Assembly (NCBI GenBank): GCA_026709325.1
Contig: JAPOTF010000035.1
Coordinates: forward strand, 1-32,972
Reading direction: 5' to 3'
DNA from: Roseovarius sp.
GTDB lineage: Bacteria > Pseudomonadota > Alphaproteobacteria > Rhodobacterales > Rhodobacteraceae
Length of the DNA: 32,972 bases
The notes beneath the pieces are model-generated. The model ran no database searches. It worked only from the letters and a program-made list of their open reading frames with translations, and had not been told where the DNA came from. The first letter of the stretch is position 1, and each line of letters starts with the position of its first letter. The translations under genes and the position numbers were made by a program. This document shows positions 7,643 through 16,893 of this stretch, one piece after another.

Positions 7643-8115
7643 GGCTTGCTCCTCAAGTGGCTGATTCTGTCCAGTGCGCCTTGTAAAATGTAGCATGCCG
7701 CCAGCGCATCTATTACCTCGGAGCGACGTTTTCTGGCGACATCTGCCTCAAGCAGGGTTTTTTCCGCAGCCACCGTGGAAAGACGCTCATCCCAGAATGC
7801 CACCGGCAGGCTGGTTTTTTTTGAAAAATTCCATGCAAAAGATCGTATTGACTGCGCCTTTGGGCCTTCGGAACCGTCCATGTTTATGGGAAGTCCGATT
7901 ATGAATCCTCCGACATTTCGACTGCCGGATATTTGCAGAACCTTTATGGCGTCGCGACTGAACTTTTCGCGCTTTACGGTCAAAAGCGCGCCGGCGGTGG
8001 TCAATAAAATGTCGGATGTCGCAAGACCAAGGGTTTTTGTGCCGACATCAATCCCCATAAGCGGGCGCATTGGTTCCAGAGAACCGCAAAAGCTGGAAAT
8101 GCTGTCGTAAATCAA
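7639..8115 (-). CDS. ruvX: RuvX/YqgF pre-16S rRNA nuclease
   Basis: A 158-residue RNase H-fold protein. The family is involved in maturation of the 16S rRNA 5' end and was formerly called a Holliday junction resolvase. Visible motifs are MGIDVGTKTLGLATSD (first catalytic Asp), GFIIGLPINMDGSEGP, WDERLSTVAAE (catalytic Glu region) and SEVIDALAACYILQ (last Asp). The start is TTG at 8115..8113, which overlaps the ccmI stop as TTGA; the N-terminal extension before MGID resembles other alphaproteobacterial RuvX proteins, so I prefer it over internal ATGs. Its stop overlaps the next gene as GTGA. Confidence 0.92.
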   Translation of the reverse strand: MIYDSISSFCGSLEPMRPLMGIDVGTKTLGLATSDILLTTAGALLTVKREKFSRDAIKVLQISGSRNVGGFIIGLPINMDGSEGPKAQSIRSFAWNFSKKTSLPVAFWDERLSTVAAEKTLLEADVARKRRSEVIDALAACYILQGALDRISHLRSKP

Positions 8116-9338
8116 TTTGAAATCCCGATTTCGCTGGCGGCATTGCCGATTGTCCGCAGTGCTTGCGGACTGGCGGCAAATATTTCCAGTGCCTCGTCGT
8201 GAATTTCGCGGGCCTTTTGGCTGTCGCCGATTTTTCCTAGAGCGACAATAAGACGCGCCCAGTCCTCTGCCGGGCCGCCCTCGTTTGCAAGGCGGTCCGC
8301 AAGTCCGGACACCATGGAGAGTATCATGTTCTGACGCTCTTCCGGTGTCATTTCCGCGGCGGTTTCGATATCTTCACGGCTTGGGCCTCTGACTGTGGAC
8401 GTGCCGGGCGCTTCATAGTTGAAATCGCCCGCAAGCCAGGCGAGATCTGAAATCCGGTTATGTATGACGGGTGTCCATGGGGCATCCGGAGGACTGGAAC
8501 GCAAAAGCCCGTCCCATAGGCGAAACGCCTTGTCGGGGCGGTCCACCTGTATGAAATACAGTCCGAGATAGTATAGCGCCAAAGGTTCCGAGGGGTTGAT
8601 TTTTAGCGCCTCGCGCAAGGCGGCCTCTGCATCTGCGGAGATGTACCCCGCTGCGGCCGTTATCATAAGATCGGATAGATGCGCATGGTCTTCAGCTGTT
8701 GCGAACTCCTTTTTGGCGGAAATCAAACGGGCCTGCGCCTTGTGTGCGGCGGTGAAGTTGCCCAGCGCGCTTTCATTGCGAACCAGAAATTCCAATCCCC
8801 TCGGGTCGTCTGGATTTTCAGCGACCTTGGCCCGAAGTTTCTCCATCAGGTCAAGAAATTCGCCGGAAGCCTCTGTTGGTGGCGTTGCGGGCGCCCTTGC
8901 CTCCGCGGCAGATTGAGACAAACGTTGCGACCTTGCGATATCTGACAATTCAATGCGTTTTTCAATTGGCATGTCTGCAATGCCCGGCGCCCCAATCCGA
9001 ATGTATAGCAGAAATGAACCGGCGGTAAGAGCGGCAAACACCAAAAGAGCGGTGAGAATACCGGCTGCTCGAGTAGGATTGCCGAATTCATGGCGCGCCC
9101 TGTGTCTGGAATCGGCCTGCAGTATCCGTCGTGAAACTTCAGTTTGCACGCGCGCCGCTTCCTCGGGAAGGATGACGCCTCGCGCAAGATCCCTGTCAAC
9201 CTCATTCAACTGATCCCGATATACACGCAAGTCATAATCCACTGACTGCATGCTGTCGTTTCTTCTTTTCAGAAACGGGAGCGCCAAAACAACGCCGCAC
9301 AAAATTCCAAGTAGTGCTATGGCGATCCAAAATTGCAT
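8112..9338 (-). CDS. ccmI: Cytochrome c-type biogenesis protein CcmI
   Basis: A 408-residue membrane protein that holds apocytochrome c for haem ligation by CcmFH. The N-terminus MQFWIAIALLGILCGVV is the first membrane helix. DYDLRVYRDQLNEVDRDLARG and the following EAARVQTEVSRRIL are the family's leucine-zipper-like loop. A second helix lies near residues 95-117. The C-terminal half has TPR-like helices, including a repeat with NPSEPLALYYLGLYFI. Start ATG 9338 has GGAGAG just upstream; the frame is open further but lacks a site. No other ccm genes are in the window. Confidence 0.88.
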   Translation of the reverse strand: MQFWIAIALLGILCGVVLALPFLKRRNDSMQSVDYDLRVYRDQLNEVDRDLARGVILPEEAARVQTEVSRRILQADSRHRARHEFGNPTRAAGILTALLVFAALTAGSFLLYIRIGAPGIADMPIEKRIELSDIARSQRLSQSAAEARAPATPPTEASGEFLDLMEKLRAKVAENPDDPRGLEFLVRNESALGNFTAAHKAQARLISAKKEFATAEDHAHLSDLMITAAAGYISADAEAALREALKINPSEPLALYYLGLYFIQVDRPDKAFRLWDGLLRSSPPDAPWTPVIHNRISDLAWLAGDFNYEAPGTSTVRGPSREDIETAAEMTPEERQNMILSMVSGLADRLANEGGPAEDWARLIVALGKIGDSQKAREIHDEALEIFAASPQALRTIGNAASEIGISN

Positions 9339-9573
9339 GGTCTCTCCTGCCGGTGCTCTTTCACATAATGCCTGCGGCCATTTTATAAAAGGGGCTGTAC
9401 GCGATAACGGCAGCATTTGGACATTTCAAAATCGAAGGCATTTGACGTTCGCTATTGCCAATGTCGCAATTTAGGTGTTTCATGCCGTCTGCAGTCTCCA
9501 AATGAAGGCGCGAAATGACCAAATGCATTCAGAAACCGCAGTGCCGCGAGATGGATTTTTCCAGGGAGTTCGA
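9339..9573. promoter_or_regulatory. Divergent control region between ccmI and soxB
   Basis: This 235-base gap separates two divergent operons and must hold promoters for both. On the plus strand TTGACG at 9442-9447 lies 17 bases before CGCAAT at 9465-9470, a weak sigma-70-like candidate for soxBDAG. No riboswitch or clear operator was recognised. Confidence 0.3.
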
Positions 9574-10818
9574 ATGAAACGATATTCGGCCTTTGCCGTT
9601 GTTCGCGAAGCATTTAGGAATCATGCGGGATGGGAAAAAGCCTGGGTCAATCCCGAGCCGCGCGACAAATACGATGTAATAATCATAGGCGCCGGAGGGC
9701 ACGGGCTTGCCACGGCCTACTATCTCGGAAAAAATTTTGGCATCACCGATGTGGCAATCATCGAAAAGGGCTGGCTTGGCGGTGGAAACACGGGACGCAA
9801 CACGACAATCATAAGATCGAACTATCTGCAGGATGGATCGGCGGCAATATACGAGAAGGCGCGCGGTTTATACGAGACATTGTCGCAGGAACTGAACTAC
9901 AATGTCATGTTTTCTCCAAGGGGCGTCATAATGCTGGCGCAAACCCAGCACGAAGTACGTGGTTACAGGCGAACCGCCCATGCAAACGCCCTTCAGGGAG
10001 TGTCCACGGAATTCATTTCGCCTGCAAGAGTCAAGGAAATAGTTCCGATTATAAATCTTGAAGGACCGCGCTATCCGGTTCTGGGCGGATTGTGGCAGGC
10101 GCGCGGCGGCACGGCGCGACATGACGCGGTTGCCTGGGGGTATGCCAGGGCATGCTCGTCCATGGGCATGCATATAATCCAAAAATGCGAGGTAAATGGA
10201 ATTCGTCAGCATGAAGGCAAAGTTGCGGGGATTTCAACAATACGAGGGGACATTGGATGCGGCAAGCTTGGAATTGTCGTGGCGGGTCATTCCGGACATT
10301 TGGCGGATATGGCCGGGTTTCGCCTTCCAATCGAATCCGTTACACTCCAGGCTCTGGTTTCAGAGCCAATAAAACCATGCATGGATTGCGTTGTAATGGC
10401 CAACACCGTGCACGGCTACATGTCACAGTCGGACAAAGGCGAGATGGTTGTTGGAGGTGGCGCAGACGGACATGTAAACTATACCCAGCGCGGTTCGTTC
10501 CATCACATTGAGGAAACGGCAAGAGCGCTGGTCGAGACATTTCCAATGATCAGTCGTCTAAAGATGCTGCGTCAATGGGGCGGCATAGTCGACATGACGG
10601 GCGACCGTTCTCCAATTCTATCAAGGACGCCTTTGGAAAACGCCTACATTAACTGTGGATGGGGAACCGGGGGATTCAAGGCGATTCCCGGATCGGGCTG
10701 GGGCTTTGCCGAATTGATGGCTCGAGGGTATTCGCCGTTATGCGCGGATTTTGGGCTTGAAAGATTTAAGGAAGGTAGATTCGTGGATGAAAGCGTCGCC
10801 GCGGGAGTGGCGCACTAA
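9574..10818 (+). CDS. soxB: Sarcosine oxidase subunit beta
   Basis: A 414-residue FAD/FMN subunit of heterotetrameric sarcosine oxidase, which demethylates sarcosine. The FAD-binding loop is DVIIIGAGGHGLATAYYL (residues 34-51), followed by EKGWLGGGNTGRNTTIIRSN. H183 in ARHDAVAWGYAR is the expected site of covalent FMN attachment. The C-terminal GWGTGGFKAIPGSGW closes the FAD domain. Start ATG 9574 follows AGGGAG and gives the family-typical opening MKRYSAFAVVREAF; upstream codons are not conserved. It is the first gene of soxBDAG. Confidence 0.93.
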   Translation: MKRYSAFAVVREAFRNHAGWEKAWVNPEPRDKYDVIIIGAGGHGLATAYYLGKNFGITDVAIIEKGWLGGGNTGRNTTIIRSNYLQDGSAAIYEKARGLYETLSQELNYNVMFSPRGVIMLAQTQHEVRGYRRTAHANALQGVSTEFISPARVKEIVPIINLEGPRYPVLGGLWQARGGTARHDAVAWGYARACSSMGMHIIQKCEVNGIRQHEGKVAGISTIRGDIGCGKLGIVVAGHSGHLADMAGFRLPIESVTLQALVSEPIKPCMDCVVMANTVHGYMSQSDKGEMVVGGGADGHVNYTQRGSFHHIEETARALVETFPMISRLKMLRQWGGIVDMTGDRSPILSRTPLENAYINCGWGTGGFKAIPGSGWGFAELMARGYSPLCADFGLERFKEGRFVDESVAAGVAH

Positions 10819-10876
10819 TGGCGCGATTGCCTGTCGAGGGGGCAATATGGCAAGCCTCAATTGCAGGGTATGTAAA

Positions 10877-11206
10877 ATGCTGATTTTGAAGTGTCCTTAT
10901 TGCGGCGCAAGTGGCGAAGAGACGGAATTTGAATGTGGCGGCGAGGCGCATCTCAAACGCTTCGGTCCCGGATCGGGAGATGACGAGTTTCAGGGATATT
11001 TGTTCGACAGGGTTAATCGAAAGGGCGTTCATTTTGAGCGCTGGAGGCATTCAAGCGGTTGCGGAAAGTGGTTTCATGCGGCTCGCAACACGGAAACTCT
11101 CGAGATATATGGAACCTACAGTGCGCAGGTCCTCGAACCGCCTGCTGAAATAAGGGAAAAAATATCCGGGAAAGTGCCTGGCTGGTCGTGGAGAGAGTTC
11201 TCATGA
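10877..11206 (+). CDS. soxD: Sarcosine oxidase subunit delta
   Basis: A 109-residue zinc-binding subunit. The expected ligands are C6 and C9 in KCPYCG, H58 and C62 in RHSSGCGKWFHAAR. The segment RVNRKGVHFERWRHSSGCG is characteristic of SoxD. Start ATG 10877 is chosen over earlier in-frame codons because the family begins two to three residues before the first cysteine; GCAGGG lies upstream. There are 58 bases between soxB and soxD. The stop overlaps the soxA start by four bases. Confidence 0.93.
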   Translation: MLILKCPYCGASGEETEFECGGEAHLKRFGPGSGDDEFQGYLFDRVNRKGVHFERWRHSSGCGKWFHAARNTETLEIYGTYSAQVLEPPAEIREKISGKVPGWSWREFS

Positions 11207-14202
11207 GTACGCGGCTAGTGACGGGTGGCAGGTTCCTGGACAGAAGCGAATATGCTGAATTTACATTCAACGGCAAACCCTACAGGGGCTTCAAGGGTGA
11301 TACGATCGCGTCGGCACTTCTGGCAAACAACCAGGTGCTGATTGGTCGTTCGTTTAAATACCACCGGCCGCGGGGGATTGTGGCCAGTGGAGCGGATGAA
11401 CCAAACGCGCTGCTGAATTTGGGTGAAGGTGCGGAATTCGAGCCAAACCAGCGTGCAACGACAACCGAACTTCGCGACGGGATGATCTGCAAAAGCCAAA
11501 ATCACTGGCCATCCCTTGAATTCGATCTGGGCGCTTTAAACAACATCCTTTTCTCAAGATTTCTTCCCGCGGGCTTCTACTACAAGATGTTCATTCATCC
11601 GCGGCCATTCTGGAAACACGTCTATGAACCTTTAATTCGGCAGTCCGCGGGTCTCGGCAAAGCGCCGAAAGACAGGGACATGGACGACTACGAGCATTTT
11701 TACGCATATTATGACATCGTTGTTGTTGGTGGAGGTGTCGCCGGATTGGTGGCCGCAAGAGTTGCGGGGGAAGCGGGCGCAAGGGTTCTGGTAATTGAAC
11801 AGACCGCGCACTGGGGTGGTCGCGTGCTTGTGGATGGCGGAACGATAAGCGGTCAGCCCGCATGCAAATTTGTTGAAGACATTGTTTCCGAACTGGAATC
11901 CATGGGCAATGTCGCCATGCGCAAAAGGCTCATGGGAGCGGGAATATATGATCACGGATATGTTCTCTGCCATGAGCAATCTGATGGCCATGGCCCGCGA
12001 CATAGACTTTGGAAGATACGGGCCAGGCGAGTCATCACCGCAACAGGCGCCATTGAAAGACCGCTCAGTTTTGCCGGAAATGATTTGCCCGGTGTGATGC
12101 TCGCGTCGGCCATTCGCGATTATGCGGTGAATTATGCGGTATCGACAGGTGACCGCACAGTGGTTGTTACCAACAATGATGACGCATATCTTACGGCCAT
12201 TCAGTTGAAAGAGCTTGGTCTTGAGGTGCCGGCAATAATCGATGCAAGGCTTGATGCAGGGGGAGAACTTGCCCAAAAGGCAAAAGACCTGGGTATTGAC
12301 GTTCAAAGCGGCATGGCCATAGCGGAGATAAAGGGACGTGGGCAAGTAGCAGGTGTCCGGATTTGCTCGCAGGCCGGGGAGGGAACCGTTCTAGGGGAAA
12401 TTGACTGCGAAGCGGTGGCAATGTCCGGTGGATGGAGTCCCGTTGTTCATCTATGGTCGCACAGTGGAGGAAAACTGTATTGGGATGATAAATCGGCAAT
12501 GTTTCGTCCGGATACCAAGCAACCGCCAACCGGCCACGACGGCAATCCATTTGTCATTCCCGCTGGAAGCGCCTCCGGGTTCCTATCTCTAAATGATGTT
12601 CTCAATGATGCCTGCGCTGCCGGCAAGTCGGCGGCGACAGACGTGGGACGTGCCGTTATGGACAATGCGGCGCCCCATTCCCGCGCTTGCAAAACGGCGC
12701 CAATAGAACCGGTCTGGCTTATGCCTCAGGGGGCGGATATTGGAAAGCGGATGAAATCGTGGCTTGATTTCCAAAATGATGTAAAGGTGAGCGATGTTCA
12801 ACTTGCGGCAAGGGAAGGTTTTGAGAGTGTTGAGCATGCAAAACGCTATACCACTCTTGGCATGGCAACGGATCAGGGCAAGCTGAGCAATATAAATGGA
12901 CTTGCGATTTTATCGGATTCCCTGAATCAGTCAATCGGCCAGACGGGCACTACAACATTTCGCCCGCCCTATGCGCCAGTCTCGTTTGCCTCCATAGCCG
13001 GAGAGGCGCGGGGACCGCTTTTCCAACCCGTCAGAAAAACGCCAATGCACAAGTGGCATGAGGATAACGGCGCGAGCTGGGAGCCGGTGGGGTATTGGCG
13101 CCGGCCCTATGCATATCCCAGGGCGGGGGAGAGTCTGAGGGACGCGGTAAACAGGGAGATAGTTCAGACGCGAAACAGCGTTGGGATACTGGACGCCTCA
13201 ACGCTTGGCAAACTGCTTGTTAAAGGGCCGGAAGCCGGCAGATTTCTTGATATGATTTATACAAACACGATGAGTACACTGAAGCCTGGCAGGTGTCGTT
13301 ATGGTTTAATGTGCAGCGAAAACGGGTTTTTGATTGACGATGGCGTTGTCGCGAGAATCGACGAAAACGCGTTTTTATGTCACACGACAACTGGTGGAGC
13401 CGACAGCATCCATGCACATATGGAGGAATGGCTTCAATGCGAGTGGTGGAGCTGGAAGGTTTATGTTGCAAATCTTACAGAGCAATTCGCTCAGATTGCA
13501 GTTGTCGGACCTAATTCGCGCAAGGTTCTTGAAAGACTGGGAAGTGATGGCTTTTGCCGGGAGGAACTGCCCTTCATGTCCTGGAAAGGCGCTTTGCTTG
13601 ATGGAATAAAGACGCGTGTCTACAGGATATCGTTCTCTGGAGAGTTAAGTTACGAAATAGCCGTGCCTGCAAAAAAGGCGCAGATGTTGTGGGATGATCT
13701 CATCGAGGCCGGCGGAGAGTTTGGCATTGCTCCATATGGAACCGAGGCATTGCATGTCATGAGAGCCGAAAAGGGTTTCATCATGATAGGGGATGAGACA
13801 GATGGCACGGTAATCCCACAAGATCTTAATCTTCACTGGGCGATTTCCAAAAAAAAGGAGGATTATCTCGGAAAGCGGGCCCAGATGCGCAAACACATGA
13901 TCAGTCCTGATCGCTGGAGGCTTGTTGGCCTTGAGACCGTGGATGGCTCCGTTTTGCCCGAGGGCGCATATGCAATTGCAGACGGAAAGAATTGCAATGG
14001 ACAGCGCAATACGCAGGGGCGGGTAACTTCAACATATTATTCGCCGACGCTTGGACGCGGAATTGCCATGGGGCTGGTTCATGGCGGGCTTGACCGGATT
14101 GGCGAGATCATAGATTTTCAGAAGGTGGACGGCACCGTTGTTCCCGCCAAAATAGCGAACCCCTTATTCTACGACAGTGAGGGGGAGAGGCAAAATGTCT
14201 GA
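11203..14202 (+). CDS. soxA: Sarcosine oxidase subunit alpha
   Basis: A 999-residue subunit, the usual length. Domain order: a ferredoxin-like N-terminal domain (FTFNGKPYRGFKGDTIASAL, RSFKYHRPRGIVASGADEPN), an NAD-binding domain beginning at about residue 168 with DIVVVGGGVAGLVAARVAGE, and, from about residue 626, a glycine-cleavage T-protein domain that passes the one-carbon unit to tetrahydrofolate. The last domain shows RNSVGILDASTLGKLLVKGP and GTVIPQDLNLHWAISKKK. Start ATG 11203 follows GGAGAGAG and forms an ATGA overlap with soxD. Confidence 0.95.
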   Translation: MSTRLVTGGRFLDRSEYAEFTFNGKPYRGFKGDTIASALLANNQVLIGRSFKYHRPRGIVASGADEPNALLNLGEGAEFEPNQRATTTELRDGMICKSQNHWPSLEFDLGALNNILFSRFLPAGFYYKMFIHPRPFWKHVYEPLIRQSAGLGKAPKDRDMDDYEHFYAYYDIVVVGGGVAGLVAARVAGEAGARVLVIEQTAHWGGRVLVDGGTISGQPACKFVEDIVSELESMGNVAMRKRLMGAGIYDHGYVLCHEQSDGHGPRHRLWKIRARRVITATGAIERPLSFAGNDLPGVMLASAIRDYAVNYAVSTGDRTVVVTNNDDAYLTAIQLKELGLEVPAIIDARLDAGGELAQKAKDLGIDVQSGMAIAEIKGRGQVAGVRICSQAGEGTVLGEIDCEAVAMSGGWSPVVHLWSHSGGKLYWDDKSAMFRPDTKQPPTGHDGNPFVIPAGSASGFLSLNDVLNDACAAGKSAATDVGRAVMDNAAPHSRACKTAPIEPVWLMPQGADIGKRMKSWLDFQNDVKVSDVQLAAREGFESVEHAKRYTTLGMATDQGKLSNINGLAILSDSLNQSIGQTGTTTFRPPYAPVSFASIAGEARGPLFQPVRKTPMHKWHEDNGASWEPVGYWRRPYAYPRAGESLRDAVNREIVQTRNSVGILDASTLGKLLVKGPEAGRFLDMIYTNTMSTLKPGRCRYGLMCSENGFLIDDGVVARIDENAFLCHTTTGGADSIHAHMEEWLQCEWWSWKVYVANLTEQFAQIAVVGPNSRKVLERLGSDGFCREELPFMSWKGALLDGIKTRVYRISFSGELSYEIAVPAKKAQMLWDDLIEAGGEFGIAPYGTEALHVMRAEKGFIMIGDETDGTVIPQDLNLHWAISKKKEDYLGKRAQMRKHMISPDRWRLVGLETVDGSVLPEGAYAIADGKNCNGQRNTQGRVTSTYYSPTLGRGIAMGLVHGGLDRIGEIIDFQKVDGTVVPAKIANPLFYDSEGERQNV

Positions 14203-14773
14203 CAACCCGGTTGATCAAGGTGCAGAGGATTCTGTCGGGTATGTCTCAATAAGACAGTTGGGAGATCGTGACATAATGCTGCTTCGGGGCGATTTTGCCT
14301 TTCATGGCTTCAATGGCGCATTGGTTGCCGCAACCGGCCTGGGCGTTCCCCCCAGACGCGGCATAATCGGATACGGGAATATTCAGGTCGCATGGATGTC
14401 TTCCGATGAGCTTCTTGTTATGACTGACTCCGCATCTACGGAAAAAATCGCCAAATCCCTTGAGCAAGCGCTAAAAAACCAGCATTTTCTTTTGGCTGAA
14501 GTAACGGATTCCCGGACCGTTTTTGAGATAAGGGGCGACCTCGTCAGAGAAGTCATTGCAAAGTTATGCCCTGTTGACATGCATCCAGATGCGTTCATGC
14601 CGGGAGAAATTAGACGAACAAGACTTGCGCAAGCGTCCGCGGCCATTTGGATGACGGATGATCATTCGGTAAGATTGATATGTTTTAGATCATTTGCAGA
14701 CTATGTATTCAATCTTTTGAAAGCCGCGGCAAAGCCTGGGAATGAAGTTAACGCCTTCGAAAAGGCAATATGA
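14195..14773 (+). CDS. soxG: Sarcosine oxidase subunit gamma
   Basis: A 192-residue subunit resembling part of a T-protein. Recognisable features are VSIRQLGDRDIMLLRGD near the N-terminus, AWMSSDELLVMTD in the middle and CPVDMHPDAFMPGEIRRT toward the end, all in the positions expected for SoxG. The start overlaps the soxA stop by eight bases and has the strong site GGGGGAGAGG. It closes the operon; glyA and folate-recycling genes that often follow it are not present here. Confidence 0.9.
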   Translation: MSDNPVDQGAEDSVGYVSIRQLGDRDIMLLRGDFAFHGFNGALVAATGLGVPPRRGIIGYGNIQVAWMSSDELLVMTDSASTEKIAKSLEQALKNQHFLLAEVTDSRTVFEIRGDLVREVIAKLCPVDMHPDAFMPGEIRRTRLAQASAAIWMTDDHSVRLICFRSFADYVFNLLKAAAKPGNEVNAFEKAI

Positions 14774-14900
14774 TATTAGACCCCGAAAGGTGGTTTGCCG
14801 CATTCCACATTAAACGGCATTTGGAGATCTGATAATTCGGGTTTTATGAGAATTTTTTTTGATTCCGCGGCGCTTTTTCCCGGTGAAGCCGAGCCGAATT

Positions 14901-15524
14901 TTATGCGATTGCATCCCGCCACAGTTTTGAAAAAAATCGCATCGGGACAAGCGCCACAAGTGCCAGTGCGACTTTAACGGCGAAATCGGCAGCTGCCAGG
15001 GAGATCCAGAGTGGCGCATCCGGACCTGTTCCCAATACCGGTACCAATTCCGCTGCCCAACTTACGCTGTTGTCTGGTTCAATAAATGTGAGTGCGGTTG
15101 AAAATGCAATGAAAAAGAACAGGGCGGTATCAACGGCGGAACCAATAAGTGAGGAAACCAGCGGAGCGTGCCACCAGGCTGTTTTGCGAAGCCGGTCAAA
15201 AACAACAACGTCAATCAATTGCGCGGTCATAAAGGCAATGGCCGAGCCTAGAGCAATTCGATACGTGACTGCCGGACCGTGCTCAAGCATTATCTGCGTT
15301 CCAATGGCGGAGCATAAAGCGCCAATTGCGAAGCCGGAATAAACCACCTTTCGCGCCGCTGAAGGCCCGAATATCCTGTTCGTCAGATCGGTGATCAAAA
15401 AGGCGAATGGATAAGTAAACGCCCCCAATGTCAGCCAGTCTCCGAATCTGAACTGAACAAGCACATTTGATGCAACGATCAATGCGGCCATTGCGGCAAT
15501 GCCAAAATAGATTCCACGATGCAT
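14901..15524 (-). CDS. yhhQ: Queuosine precursor transporter, VUT family
   Basis: A 207-residue integral membrane protein with about six hydrophobic segments. Family marks are NVLVQFRFGDWLTLGAFTYP, FAFLITDLTNRIFG near the N-terminus, and QLIDVVVFDRLR with ISSLIG-like SSLIGSAVDTALFFFIAFS later. The family imports preQ0/preQ1 for queuosine in tRNA. Start ATG 15524 is chosen for the typical MHRGIYFGIAAM opening; a longer frame up to 15629 has charged, non-conserved residues. It is divergent from sodB and convergent with soxG. Confidence 0.85.
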   Translation of the reverse strand: MHRGIYFGIAAMAALIVASNVLVQFRFGDWLTLGAFTYPFAFLITDLTNRIFGPSAARKVVYSGFAIGALCSAIGTQIMLEHGPAVTYRIALGSAIAFMTAQLIDVVVFDRLRKTAWWHAPLVSSLIGSAVDTALFFFIAFSTALTFIEPDNSVSWAAELVPVLGTGPDAPLWISLAAADFAVKVALALVALVPMRFFSKLWRDAIA

Positions 15525-15881
15525 ATCCGTAGCCCGCCATTTTGATTTGTTCAAAGTGAGCCATATACGCACATCAAAAAAACAACGCAACATGATTGAT
15601 CGAATTTCGACCGTGCCGCTGTTTGGCAATTTGCCCGCTTTGGCATCGGGGTTTTCAGGGCCCGCTCAAGTTTTCGCCATCTAATATTTGCATGTATCTG
15701 CAAGCTTGCGACATTATATGCGAGAATCCAAAACGCATTGACTTGATTTGGTCGCAAGGCTGGCGCGAGACATGGGGAAAGGAACGTCGCGGTGGGGGCA
15801 TTCCAAAACTTGGCTCTTGACGTCGCATAGTAAATTAGAGCATTTATATGCAGGAAACACATAAATCGAAGAGGGCTTAAT
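15525..15881. promoter_or_regulatory. Divergent region between yhhQ and sodB
   Basis: A 357-base intergenic stretch. A perfect 10-base palindrome GCAAGCTTGC lies at 15700-15709. TTGACG at 15817-15822 could be the -35 box of a sodB promoter, but no convincing -10 follows at 16-18 bases. No gene was found on either strand. Confidence 0.3.
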
Positions 15882-16481
15882 ATGGCTTTTGAACTTCCCG
15901 ATCTCCCTTATTCCCATGACGCGCTTGCAAGTTTGGGCATGTCACGGGAAACACTTGAATACCATCACGATCTTCACCACAAAGCCTATGTGGACAATGG
16001 CAACAAGCTAATTGCGGGCACGGAATGGGAAAGCAAGACCCTGGAGGATATTGTAAAGGGCACATACGCATCCGGCGCCGTTGCTCAGAGCGGAATTTTC
16101 AATAACGCAAGCCAGCATTGGAACCACATGCAGTTCTGGGAAATGATGGGGCCCAATGGCAATTCCATGCCTGGTGAACTTGCAAAGGCGATTGACGAGA
16201 GTTTTGGCGCGGTTGAAAAATTCAAACAGGATTTTTCCGCCGCCGGAGCGGGACAGTTTGGATCCGGATGGTGCTGGCTTGTTAAAAATGCAGATGGATC
16301 ACTGGCTGTGACCAAGACAGAGAACGGGGTGAATCCTCTTTGTTTTAATCAGACGGCGCTTCTGGGCTGTGATGTATGGGAGCATTCATATTACATTGAT
16401 TTTAGAAACAAGCGGCCTGCCTATTTGGCGAACTTTCTCGACAATCTAGTGAATTGGGAGAATGTTGCTTCAAGAATGTGA
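15882..16481 (+). CDS. sodB: Superoxide dismutase, Fe type
   Basis: A 199-residue enzyme that disproportionates superoxide to peroxide and oxygen. Metal ligands by alignment with E. coli SodB are H28 (LEYHHDLHHKAYV), H82 (WNHMQFW), D164 and H168 (DVWEHSYYIDF). Q78 in NNASQHW is the outer-sphere glutamine position typical of iron enzymes rather than manganese ones. There is no signal peptide, so it is cytosolic. Start ATG 15882 is preceded by GAGGG. Confidence 0.94.
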   Translation: MAFELPDLPYSHDALASLGMSRETLEYHHDLHHKAYVDNGNKLIAGTEWESKTLEDIVKGTYASGAVAQSGIFNNASQHWNHMQFWEMMGPNGNSMPGELAKAIDESFGAVEKFKQDFSAAGAGQFGSGWCWLVKNADGSLAVTKTENGVNPLCFNQTALLGCDVWEHSYYIDFRNKRPAYLANFLDNLVNWENVASRM

Positions 16482-16893
16482 TATTTTCCGGAATATAATA
16501 CCGGGTTTCGCGGGATCGTCTCATCCAAAGATGATTTTCAATGTTTGGTGCCGATGTGAATGGCGCTTTTGACATCTTGGCTCTCATTGTCATATTGCGA
16601 AACCCGGGCGGCCATTAATTGCATGCGCGTTTCATCCAGGCATATTACGTACCGCGTAGTGCGCGTTTTTCAATTTTCTGGTCTCATAAAGTGAGATAAT
16701 TGCGATAAATGCCGCATGTTTACCGTACTGGTCGCAAATGAATTCTTTTATTGATAATTGATCGGATGTTATTTGGAAAACGGGGCGCCAAAAGCAAATA
16801 TCTCAAATTGTTTTGCCAAGTTTTAATTATAAATAGGCAGTTGTAACCATTTTATAAATGTGGTGAAGTGCGTGACGCTAAAATTACAAGAGA
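16482..16893. other. Non-coding stretch between sodB and the LysM gene
   Basis: 412 bases, AT-rich toward the LysM gene. It holds the 107-base nested inverted repeat listed separately. The sequence TATAAA at 16828-16833 resembles a -10 box but has no well-spaced -35. No credible gene found. Confidence 0.5.
16501..16607. repeat. Nested imperfect palindrome, 107 bases
   Basis: The outer arms CCGGGTTTCGC (16501-16511) and GCGAAACCCGG (16597-16607) are perfect 11-base inverted repeats. Inside them CCAAAGATG (16525-16533) pairs with CATCTTGG (16573-16580) apart from one bulged base. Inside that, GTGCC (16548-16552) pairs with GGCGC (16562-16566) with one wobble. Three nested stems around a common centre are unlikely by chance. 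The element starts 20 bases after sodB. It could be a structured RNA, a transcription terminator/processing element, or a palindromic repeat/MITE. No T-run follows, which argues against a simple intrinsic terminator. Confidence 0.55.

Noticed and set aside
11632-12345. 237-codon minus-strand frame
   Set aside because: It is antisense to the NAD-binding part of soxA and has no recognisable features.
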